A stretch of DNA of 64,000 bases, from assembly GCF_003202405.1 (NCBI RefSeq), contig NZ_QJHL01000001.1, forward strand, positions 1,550,001 through 1,614,000, given 5' to 3'. A program made the translations under genes and the position numbers. Numbering within the stretch: the first letter of the stretch is position 1; the number at the start of each line of letters is the position of its first letter. Shown here in pieces: positions 28,101 to 38,305 of the stretch. Source of the stretch: Flavobacterium hydrophilum. GTDB taxonomy: Bacteria > Bacteroidota > Bacteroidia > Flavobacteriales > Flavobacteriaceae. The notes under the pieces are model-generated. The model saw nothing but the letters and a program-made list of their open reading frames with translations, did not search any database and was not told the origin of the DNA.

Positions 28101-29227
28101 GAAATGTAGACTTATTTATCAGGTTAAAAAACAATACAGAGGAAATCCTAATTATTGAAGTGATAGATGATGGTATCGGAATTCCGCCGAAAAGCCAGGA
28201 AAAAATCTTCAAACGATTTTATCAGGCTACTAACAGTAAAGCACATAATACAGGATCAGGTATCGGTTTGTCTTTGGTAAAATCATTAGTAGCCCTTCAC
28301 AAAGGGTTGATAACAGTAGAAAGTGCGCTCGGAAAAGGAAGTACTTTCAGGGTCGAAATTCCAATTGATCGTGTTTCTTATGAAACTAAGGAAGTGTTTG
28401 AATATGCTTTGAAAAATGATAATCTAAGTATGCTGATTCCTGAAAAAACAGCTAAAAAAACGATTCAGAATACTGAGTTAAAGCAAAAAATTCTGGTTAT
28501 TGAAGACAACACAGAACTTAGAAAGTACCTTGTAGATTTTCTCTCTGATTATTATAAAGTTTATGATGCCGAAAACGGAGAAGAAGGTCTTAAAATTTGC
28601 CGACAAATTAAACCAATTTTATGTGTTGCAGACGTGATGATGCCTGTAATGGATGGACTCGAATTTTGTAAAGAACTAAAAAATGATGAGTTTATCAGCC
28701 ACATCCCGGTTGTACTCTTAACGGCATTGGGAGAAAATGTAGACAAAGTTAAAGGATATGAAATTGGCGCAGATGGTTATTTGGTGAAACCTTTCGAACC
28801 GACATTATTAAAATCCGTTATTGAAAATGTTATCAAATCACGATTAGATCTGAAAGTAAAATTTTCCGGTGAAGTAGAAAGTAAAGTAAGTCTTTTGACG
28901 CATTCTCCTATTGATGAAGAATTCATGGAAAGAATTACAACTCTGATTAACGATAACCTGAGCGAAGAAGATTTGTCAACAGAATTTCTATGTGATAAAC
29001 TGGGAGTAAGTTCTTCTAAATTGTACAGAAAAATAAAAGAACTGACCGATCTGGCTCCAAATGAATTTATCAGAACCATTCGTTTAAAAAAATCGGCTGA
29101 ACTTTTAAAAACCAAAAAATACAATGTTTCTGAAGTTACTAACTTAGTCGGATTTAATGATCCGTTGTATTTCAGCAGATGTTTCAAAAAGCAATTTGGT
29201 TTTCCACCGAGTAAGCTTATCAACTAG
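25190..29227 (+). CDS. Hybrid two-component system sensor/regulator (HTCS)
   Basis: 1345 aa single-chain sensor and transcription factor typical of Bacteroidetes glycan loci. Order: signal peptide (1-20, ending HSQ), periplasmic two-blade propeller repeats (about 25-680; many NxLWIGT-type blades), Y_Y_Y domain (about 690-775), one membrane helix (about 783-803), HisKA with His844 in NISHELRTPL, HATPase (about 945-1060; GSGIGLSLVK), receiver with Asp1148 in VADVMMPVMDG, and an AraC-type DNA-binding domain (about 1245-1345, LKKSAELLKTKKYNVSEV). It would sense an oligosaccharide in the periplasm and activate its locus. It lies 44 bp after the phosphoesterase gene and between the operons carrying the TCCAT repeats, which makes it the best candidate for binding them. 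Confidence 0.95.
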   Translation: MKQNPIILFLCLITFYYSHSQNIKFTHYNDNNGLSHNSVRHIVQDKKGFLWFGTFFGLNRFDGYQFKNYMSSSPGNNKLYNDDITALELDEASNHLWIGTRKGLTLFKMDTHTFVTFLPKKNDSNSLPEGEIRSVYVDKFKRVWVGTKNQGVFMFFLKENRFEKIPIKGFDYVKEIFEDKKGNIWVGSYDKGSVAKITLDNKGTIVKMNNYTLSVPYSNEKNPYINFIYEDAKADIFVGTRRGLYKLDKKNDQFVNLYIENKDIRGNLGPYFLSVAKAPDGKYWVGTLGGLLVCKQLEDIQKGDYKWYYSVLSDDTSIVDNLVSALYFDRAGVLWIGTEDGLDKFDPYENQFVLNKDISRYIGNQAPRIRGFSKTYDGKVIVATSHNGLFISNAKGFIPLYNKSIDISSIYSEDGKTFYCGLWDGRMLVYNYGTNSSKEINLGFDTSPIFAFNKIGNQSLMIGSFGEGAVILNTQTLQVQTSTGKLLPGFQINAIEKDIQNNVWFATETGVVKYNSATGKIETYKSLSKKENGIPNEDNVSDIMIDKKGKIWASTRFGLCLYNPKKNTFATIKNFKEISGTWITDMLSDVNGNLWLNINNNSIAWVKSDLKDINIYHVNSGNRLDVFSSSGFFNFNNSTIFLGGKNGIISFSPQTMKRNNWSPEPVISEFKIQNEEVFPEMEINGDVPLSKELNYGKKVELNYKNRNFSLQFSTPSFANEKLNKFQYMLEGFDKHWITANSNSRTVQYTNLFPGNYVFKIKSSNSDGHWSKVVSYQIKILPPFWLTPISFLLFFIVLVFIFYFIRKEIKNRIRLKQELLTEKVNREHDIKLNNEKLRFFTNISHELRTPLTLILGPAKQLLDENSNATDYEKSRYNLIYQNASRLLNLVNQVLDFRKAQSGELKLKVSKTDILSYSKNIFDSFKEMAFNKKIKLNFITEAESIEGWIDNDKYDKILYNLLSNALKFTNKYGNVDLFIRLKNNTEEILIIEVIDDGIGIPPKSQEKIFKRFYQATNSKAHNTGSGIGLSLVKSLVALHKGLITVESALGKGSTFRVEIPIDRVSYETKEVFEYALKNDNLSMLIPEKTAKKTIQNTELKQKILVIEDNTELRKYLVDFLSDYYKVYDAENGEEGLKICRQIKPILCVADVMMPVMDGLEFCKELKNDEFISHIPVVLLTALGENVDKVKGYEIGADGYLVKPFEPTLLKSVIENVIKSRLDLKVKFSGEVESKVSLLTHSPIDEEFMERITTLINDNLSEEDLSTEFLCDKLGVSSSKLYRKIKELTDLAPNEFIRTIRLKKSAELLKTKKYNVSEVTNLVGFNDPLYFSRCFKKQFGFPPSKLIN

Positions 29228-29252
29228 AATAAATTTCACAAATCTCAATATT

Positions 29253-29304
29253 ACAAATCCCAAATTCCAAATCTGTGAGCGATTGGAGTTTGGGATTTGT
29301 TTTT
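29253..29304 (+). terminator. Strong intrinsic terminator after the HTCS
   Basis: An 18-bp stem with one G-T wobble (29253-29270 with 29283-29300) has a 12-base loop and is followed by TTTT. It ends the GH28-phosphoesterase-HTCS transcript. Confidence 0.85.
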
Positions 29305-29392
29305 AAGCATCCCCAGCATTAGAATTTTGAATTTCAGTATTGAATTTATTTTACATTTTATTGATGTAAATTTCATACAAAATTAAATTCTA

Positions 29393-29447
29393 TCCATGTT
29401 TTTGATGTATTAATCCATTTTGATCTCTATATGTAATTCTATTTTTG
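29393..29447 (+). promoter_or_regulatory. Promoter with 21-bp direct repeat TCCAT (putative HTCS operator), inositol oxygenase operon
   Basis: TCCAT lies at 29393-29397 and 29414-29418 (21-bp period). A perfect -7 element TATTTTTG starts at 29440, 26 bp after the second box. The inositol oxygenase ATG is 27 bp downstream. It has identical geometry to 3264 and 7735, which links this operon to GH89 and susCD. Confidence 0.66.
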
Positions 29448-29473
29448 TCTTATAACTTTTTAATTTAAATCTT

Positions 29474-30346
29474 ATGAAAAAGCATATAGATACTGATAAT
29501 CCGTTGCATAATTTAGACGAATGGGAAGATGATTTGAAACTACGTTATCCGGATCCGTCCGAACCGGTAAAAGAAAAAGAAGAATTTAGAAATTATGTAG
29601 ATTCTGAAAGAGTAGAAACAGTTAAAGAATTTTACAGAATAAACCATACCTATCAAACCTACGATTTTGTATGCAGTAAAGAGCAGGAGTTTTTGCAGTT
29701 CAATAAAAAACAAATGTCCATTTGGGAAGCAGTTGATTTCCTGAATACCCTTGTAGACGACAGTGACCCGGATATTGACTTAGATCAGACACAGCATTTA
29801 TTACAAACTTCAGAGGCGATCAGGGCAGATGGCCATCCGGATTGGTTTGTACTAACAGGTTTTATTCACGATTTAGGCAAAATTTTATGTTTGTTTGGAG
29901 AACCGCAGTGGGCTGTAGTGGGAGATACTTTCCCGGTTGGTTGTGCATATTCAGATAAAATTGTTTATCCTGAATTTTTCAAAGATAATCCTGATTATAC
30001 AGATGAGAGATTCAATACTAAATTAGGTGTTTACACTGAAAATTGCGGACTTGAAAAAGTAAAAATGAGCTGGGGACATGATGAATATTTATATCAGATC
30101 ATGAAGGATTATTTACCGGATCCGGCTTTGTATATGATTCGTTATCACTCATTTTATTCTCAGCACAAAGAGAATGCTTATGATCATTTAATGAATGAAA
30201 AAGATATTGAAATGTTTGACTGGGTAAGAAAATTTAATCCGTATGATTTATATACAAAAGCGCCTGTTAAACCAGATGTGAAAGCATTATTGCCATATTA
30301 TAAAGAATTGGTAGCTAAATATCTGCCTGAAAAATTGAATTTCTAA
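29474..30346 (+). CDS. myo-Inositol oxygenase
   Basis: Di-iron oxygenase that converts myo-inositol and O2 to D-glucuronate in the cytoplasm. 290 aa, essentially the length of human MIOX, and strikingly similar to it from residue 95 on: [15 protein letters not shown] and SWGHDEY are shared blocks as I recall the human sequence. All six iron ligands can be placed: His108, His132-Asp133 (IHDLGK), His202 (WGHDEY), His225 (RYHSFY) and Asp258 (YDLYTK). No signal peptide. It is first in an operon with GH2, an HGSNAT-like acetyltransferase, a symporter and GH28, under the TCCAT promoter. Its presence in a glycan locus suggests that the glycan delivers inositol. The eukaryote-like sequence may reflect old transfer. 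Confidence 0.95.
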   Translation: MKKHIDTDNPLHNLDEWEDDLKLRYPDPSEPVKEKEEFRNYVDSERVETVKEFYRINHTYQTYDFVCSKEQEFLQFNKKQMSIWEAVDFLNTLVDDSDPDIDLDQTQHLLQTSEAIRADGHPDWFVLTGFIHDLGKILCLFGEPQWAVVGDTFPVGCAYSDKIVYPEFFKDNPDYTDERFNTKLGVYTENCGLEKVKMSWGHDEYLYQIMKDYLPDPALYMIRYHSFYSQHKENAYDHLMNEKDIEMFDWVRKFNPYDLYTKAPVKPDVKALLPYYKELVAKYLPEKLNF

Positions 30347-30412
30347 TTGAGATTTATTATTTCTTAAAATTTGTAATTCTTTCCTTTTTCAGGAAGATTT
30401 AAAATAGAATAA

Positions 30413-33562
<3,150 letters not shown>

Positions 33563-33675
33563 AACTAAAACGGCAAAACCCTGTTGCCGATTTATAATTG
33601 AGAACACATTACTAAATTAAAATGTTGATTTTTAAAACGTCAACAGATTAAATACGCCTTAAAATCAATATCAAA

Positions 33676-34824
33676 ATGAGTAAAACAGCTATAAATGGAA
33701 GATTAATTTCCTTAGATGCTCTAAGAGGGTTTGTCATGTTTTGGATTATGAGCGGTGAACATATTATTCACGCTCTCGCCAAGGCAGCTCCAATTCCGAT
33801 TTTCGTCTGGATGTCATCACAATTGCATCATCCGGAATGGGACGGTATTACTTTTTATGATATGATTTTTCCAATATTCCTGTTTGTAGCAGGAGTTTCA
33901 ATGCCGTATTCTTTTGAAAAGAAAATGTATAACGCAGGCGTAAATACACCAAGGGAATTGCCATCCGAAGAAAAAAGAAAAATATACCGTTCCATGCTCA
34001 AAAGAACCTGCATATTAGTAGTGCTGGGATTTATAGTAAACGGATTATTGAAATTTGACGGCTTCGATCAGACTCGTTTTGCAAGTGTATTAGGACGCAT
34101 TGGGCTTGCCTGGTTTTTTGCCGGTCTGATTTATCTGAATTTTGATTTAAAGAAACAAGTATACTGGTTCGTTGGTATTTTGATTGGTTATTATTTGGTC
34201 ATGCGGTTTATTCCGGTTCCGGGTTTTGGCGCAGGAATTTTAACTAAAGAAGGTTCATTTGAAGGCTATCTCGATAGATTATTTCTTCCAGGAAGACTTC
34301 ATAGTAAAGTATATGACCCCGAAGGTTTACTCTCTACAATACCAGCAATTGCTACAGCCTTATTAGGAGTTTTTTTAGGAACCTTTTTAAAGTCAGAACA
34401 TCCTTATTATTCTATTAAGAACAAATTGATTATAATGACTGGTTCAGCCATTATATTAATTATTGTCGGGCTTTTATGGGATTTTGATTTTCCAATTAAT
34501 AAACATTTATGGACAAGTTCTTTCGTCTGTTTCGTTGGCGGTTTCAGTATTTTGTTTTTTATCTTTTTTTACGTGCTAATCGATTTATTTGGCTATCAAA
34601 AATGGGCATTTCCATTACTGCTGATTGGTTCAAATTCAATCTTAATTTATATGGCATCCGAAGGCCTTGTCAATTTTAAGCATACTGCAGAATATGTGTT
34701 TGGTGGACTTATCAAATTTACACCACTTGTCTGGCAGCCAGTATTTACAACTATATCAGTAACATTTGTGCAGCTTATTTTATTATATTTTTTATATAAG
34801 AAAAAATGGTTTTTAAAAGTCTAA
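33676..34824 (+). CDS. HGSNAT-like transmembrane N-acetyltransferase (DUF5009-type)
   Basis: 382-aa inner-membrane protein with about 10-11 hydrophobic segments. The N-terminal RLISLDALRGFVMFW and the motif HHPEWDGITFYDMIFP (His51-Pro66) match the region of human heparan-alpha-glucosaminide N-acetyltransferase that contains its active-site His (KHASWNGLTVADLVFP, from memory); His52 aligns with it. The human enzyme moves acetyl from cytosolic acetyl-CoA to terminal alpha-glucosamine on the luminal side, so that NAGLU (GH89) can cut. A periplasmic equivalent here would prepare substrate for the GH89 at 3523. Activity is inferred from family and context. The symporter gene begins 53 bp downstream. 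Confidence 0.82.
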   Translation: MSKTAINGRLISLDALRGFVMFWIMSGEHIIHALAKAAPIPIFVWMSSQLHHPEWDGITFYDMIFPIFLFVAGVSMPYSFEKKMYNAGVNTPRELPSEEKRKIYRSMLKRTCILVVLGFIVNGLLKFDGFDQTRFASVLGRIGLAWFFAGLIYLNFDLKKQVYWFVGILIGYYLVMRFIPVPGFGAGILTKEGSFEGYLDRLFLPGRLHSKVYDPEGLLSTIPAIATALLGVFLGTFLKSEHPYYSIKNKLIIMTGSAIILIIVGLLWDFDFPINKHLWTSSFVCFVGGFSILFFIFFYVLIDLFGYQKWAFPLLLIGSNSILIYMASEGLVNFKHTAEYVFGGLIKFTPLVWQPVFTTISVTFVQLILLYFLYKKKWFLKV

Positions 34825-34877
34825 ACCAAGTCATTACCAAAAACTAACAACCACCAACTATCAACCAAAAAAACATT

Positions 34878-36515
34878 ATGAATACATTACAAAGCGCAGA
34901 TTACATTGTTTTTCTTATTTATTTTGTAATTGTCACTTCTTACGGGATGTACATTTACAGAAGCAAGAAAAACGCAACGACCAGTTCCAATGATTATTTT
35001 TTGGCAGAAGGCTCCCTTACCTGGTGGGCCATTGGAGCTTCATTAATTGCCTCTAATATTTCGGCAGAACATTTTATAGGTATGAGCGGTTCCGGATTTG
35101 CCATCGGACTGGCGATTGCTTCTTACGAATGGATGTCGGCTGCGACATTGATTGTAGTCGCTATGTTTATTTTGCCGGTTTATCTTAAAAACAAGATATT
35201 TACAATGCCGCAGTTTTTGGCAAAACGTTACAACGGAACAGTAAGTACCATAATGGCCATAATCTGGCTGCTAATTTATGTGTTTGTAAATCTGACGTCT
35301 ATTATTTATTTAGGTGCTTTGGCCATTTCATCAATCGCCCCGGTTAGTTTTCAGTTTTGTGTGATTGGCTTGAGTGTTTTCTCAGTTATTGTAACTTTAG
35401 GAGGAATGAAAGTCATAGGCTATACGGATATGTTTCAGGTTATAGTCCTTATTTTGGGAGGTTTGGTCACTACTTATTTATCTTTAACTTTATTATCAGA
35501 ACAGTTTGGATTTGGAAAAGACATCCTAAAAGGACTTTCCGTTATAGCTGATGAAGCACCGGGACATTTGCATATGATATTGGACAAATCAAATCCACAC
35601 TATGCTGAATTACCCGGAATGTCGGTATTAGTAGGCGGAATGCTTATCAATAATCTGGCGTATTGGGGTTGTAACCAATATATAGTGCAAAGAGCTCTGG
35701 GAGCCGATTTAAAAACAGCCCGCAAAGGAATTTTATTTGCCGCTTTCTTAAAATTATTAGTGCCAATTATTGCCGTTTTACCAGGTATTGCCATGTATGT
35801 AATGCATCAAAACGGAATGTTTCAGCAGGAAATGGTAGATGCTGCCGGGGTTTTAAAACCGGATCATGCTTATCCTACTTTGATGAATTTATTGCCAGCA
35901 GGGTTAAAAGGAGTAGCTCTTGCAGCACTAACAGCAGCAATTGTAGCTTCACTGGCAGGTAAAGCCAATAGTATTTCGACTATTTTTTCTTTAGATATTT
36001 ATAAAAAATATTTTAACAGAGACGCAACAGAAAAAAAACTGGTACTTACCGGAAGAGGTTGTGTAATTGTTTGTATGATAATTGCGGCTGTTGTGGCACC
36101 ACAATTAAAATCATTAGATCAGGCGTATCAGTTTATACAGGAATATGTTGGTTTCTTTTCACCGGGAGTTCTCGCAATTTTTTTATTGGGAATGTTCTGG
36201 AAGAAAACAACACCTGCAGCAGGACTTGCCGGAGCATTATTAACAGTGCCCATTGCCGCAGTATTAAAGTTCTTGCCAATGTGGACCAACGGTGCTTTTC
36301 CGGATTATCCTTTTTTGGACAGAATGACCATTTCTTTCTTTGCAATAGTAATTTTAATGGTAGCCATCAGTCTTTTAAACCCTTCGACAGAAGAACAACA
36401 GCAATCGCACAGCATTGAAGTAGACAAATCAATGTTTAAAGTATCATCAGAGTTTATTATTGGCTCCTTTATCATTAGCGGGATATTAGTGGCATTATAT
36501 ACTGTTTTCTGGTAA
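34878..36515 (+). CDS. Sodium:solute symporter (SSS/SGLT family)
   Basis: 545-aa inner-membrane transporter with about 14 hydrophobic segments. The N-terminal DYIVFLIYFVIVTSYGMY and the NISAEHFIGMSG motif (about 60-71) are typical of SGLT-like sugar symporters of Bacteroidetes. ALTAAIVASLAGKANSISTIFSLDIY near 351-376 is the conserved sodium-site region. It probably brings a monosaccharide, uronate or inositol from periplasm to cytoplasm. With inositol oxygenase in the same operon, myo-inositol or a hexose from the GH2 is a sensible candidate. Substrate is inferred. Confidence 0.9.
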   Translation: MNTLQSADYIVFLIYFVIVTSYGMYIYRSKKNATTSSNDYFLAEGSLTWWAIGASLIASNISAEHFIGMSGSGFAIGLAIASYEWMSAATLIVVAMFILPVYLKNKIFTMPQFLAKRYNGTVSTIMAIIWLLIYVFVNLTSIIYLGALAISSIAPVSFQFCVIGLSVFSVIVTLGGMKVIGYTDMFQVIVLILGGLVTTYLSLTLLSEQFGFGKDILKGLSVIADEAPGHLHMILDKSNPHYAELPGMSVLVGGMLINNLAYWGCNQYIVQRALGADLKTARKGILFAAFLKLLVPIIAVLPGIAMYVMHQNGMFQQEMVDAAGVLKPDHAYPTLMNLLPAGLKGVALAALTAAIVASLAGKANSISTIFSLDIYKKYFNRDATEKKLVLTGRGCVIVCMIIAAVVAPQLKSLDQAYQFIQEYVGFFSPGVLAIFLLGMFWKKTTPAAGLAGALLTVPIAAVLKFLPMWTNGAFPDYPFLDRMTISFFAIVILMVAISLLNPSTEEQQQSHSIEVDKSMFKVSSEFIIGSFIISGILVALYTVFW

Positions 36516-36555
36516 AACTGAATTTAAGCTTTAAATGTTTTTAATAAAAAATAAA

Positions 36556-37995
36556 ATGATAAAGAAATCTATAATTACCGTAATCGTTTTTTGTATTTCA
36601 CTGACTTCAATAGCACAAAAAATATATGATGTGAAAAAATATGGGGCAAAAGGTGATGGAAAAACCAACGATGCTGTTGCCATTCAAAAAGCCATTGATG
36701 CCTGTAGTAAAACAGGAGGTCAGGTAGTAATACCGGCTCCGTTTACATTTTTGGCCGGACCTTTTAATGTAAAATCGAATGTAGATTTGCATATTGAAGG
36801 AGGTGCTAAAATTTTGGCAAGCCCTGATGAAAAATTATATACAGAAAGTGCTTTTCGCGAAAACAAAGGAGAAGGAACGATTTGGATTGGTGGTAAAAAC
36901 ATCGAAAACTTTACCATTAGCGGAAGCGGTAAAATTGACGGAAACGGAATCTCTTTTATGGGTGCCGAAGAAGAAGATGCTTATATATTGAAGCCTTTTA
37001 ATGTGTTAGATCCGCGTCCTCATGTTTTGACCATTATTGGAGGAAAGAATATCAGAATAAAAGATGTTCATATCGGAAATTCGGCTTATTGGACAGTTCA
37101 TTTAGTGGGTTGTAATGACGTAGTTATTAGTGGCATTACGTTATTAAACAGCTTGAAAGTCCGCAACAGCGACGGTATTGATTTAGATCATTCAAAAAAT
37201 GTCCGAATCAGCGATTGCTACATAGAAAGCGGTGATGATTGTATTTGCCTGAAAAACAGAAGAGAGTTTGAAGAATTCGGAGCCTGCGAAAACATAACGG
37301 TTACCAATTGCACGATGACCAGCAGCAGTTGTGCTATCAAAATTGGTTCAGAAAATATGGATGCCATCAGACAGGTCGTTTTTAATAATTGTATTATTAA
37401 AAAAAGCAATCGTGGCGTAGGGATTCAAAACAGGGATGAAGGAACGGTGAGTGATGTTATTTTTTCGAATATGATTATCGAAGGCCAGCTAACAACTGAT
37501 ACGTGGTGGGGGAAAGCAGAACCCATTTATGTAACAGCTTACAGTCGTGCAAGCGGAAATCATAAAGATGCCAACTGGCGTTTTCCAAAAGGAGCAGTCG
37601 AAGGCAAAGTAGGGGCAATCAGTAATATTTATTTTACCAATATTCAGTGTTTTGGAGAGAATGGAGTGTATGTTAGCGGAGAAACAAAGGACAAAATTCA
37701 AAATATCGTTTTTGAAGGTGTAAATGTATCCATTGATAAAACATCGAATTTTCCGGGAGGAATTTATGATCGTCGCCCTTCTAAAATGGATGGTTTTGTA
37801 AAAGGCAGTACGTCCGGATTTTATTTTGATACAGCCGAAAATATAAAAGTTCAAAATTGTTCTGTAAACTGGGGTAAAAACAAACCGGATTATTTTAAAT
37901 ATGCAGTTGAAAGCAAAAATGTTGATGTTTTGAAAGTGACCAATTTAGATGGAGAAGCTGCTTTTCCGGATAAATATGAAGCTGTTAAGAAATAA
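36556..37995 (+). CDS. GH28-family glycosidase, secreted (second copy)
   Basis: Start at 36556 chosen because MIKKSIITVIVFCISLTSIAQ is a good signal peptide; an upstream in-frame ATG at 36535 adds seven residues. About 479 aa, beta-helix. The GH28 acidic motifs are NSDGIDLDHS and SGDDCICLK (about 210-235), with IKIGSEN for the terminal motif. The canonical catalytic GHG histidine is again not evident (SSSCAIKIG). It is 40 bp after the symporter and is the last gene of the inositol oxygenase operon. Likely an exo-acting alpha-glycosidase on a uronate or related linkage; it differs clearly from the GH28 at 21735. Confidence 0.86.
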   Translation: MIKKSIITVIVFCISLTSIAQKIYDVKKYGAKGDGKTNDAVAIQKAIDACSKTGGQVVIPAPFTFLAGPFNVKSNVDLHIEGGAKILASPDEKLYTESAFRENKGEGTIWIGGKNIENFTISGSGKIDGNGISFMGAEEEDAYILKPFNVLDPRPHVLTIIGGKNIRIKDVHIGNSAYWTVHLVGCNDVVISGITLLNSLKVRNSDGIDLDHSKNVRISDCYIESGDDCICLKNRREFEEFGACENITVTNCTMTSSSCAIKIGSENMDAIRQVVFNNCIIKKSNRGVGIQNRDEGTVSDVIFSNMIIEGQLTTDTWWGKAEPIYVTAYSRASGNHKDANWRFPKGAVEGKVGAISNIYFTNIQCFGENGVYVSGETKDKIQNIVFEGVNVSIDKTSNFPGGIYDRRPSKMDGFVKGSTSGFYFDTAENIKVQNCSVNWGKNKPDYFKYAVESKNVDVLKVTNLDGEAAFPDKYEAVKK

Positions 37996-38067
37996 GGATA
38001 CAAAATTAAAAATAAGTGTTCGGAATAGTTTGGATTAATCAAATAACATAAGTTTTACGCTTAGTTT

Positions 38068-38167
38068 GTCATTCCGACGAAGGAGGAATCTCCATTAGAA
38101 GCTCAACAAAGATTAGAGCTTAAGATTGCAGAGTTACTTGCGGAGATTCCTCCTTCGTCGGAATGAC
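38068..38167. repeat. 26-bp perfect inverted repeat with 48-bp spacer
   Basis: The arm at 38068-38093 begins GTCATTCCGACGAAGG. Its exact reverse complement is at 38142-38167. The spacer carries no gene. It resembles intergenic palindromic repeats found in many copies in Bacteroidetes genomes, and it may fold as a long hairpin in RNA, so it could also end transcription of the GH28 operon. The rest of the 310-bp gap to 38305 holds nothing else I can support. Confidence 0.8.
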
Positions 38168-38305
38168 ATAACTCTGAAGGCAATACATTATCTAAAAATC
38201 AAATCTTTAATTTTTCTGAACAATTGTTTTTTTAAATCGATTAAGTCTAAAATATTATAAAACTTTAAATAAATTAGCAAAACTAAATTATCAACCATCA
38301 TAGAA

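Noticed and set aside
36059..36418. A 119-codon Cys-rich frame inside the symporter gene
   Set aside because: It fully overlaps a clear SSS transporter in another frame; the cysteines come from shifted reading of GTT/TGT-rich membrane codons.
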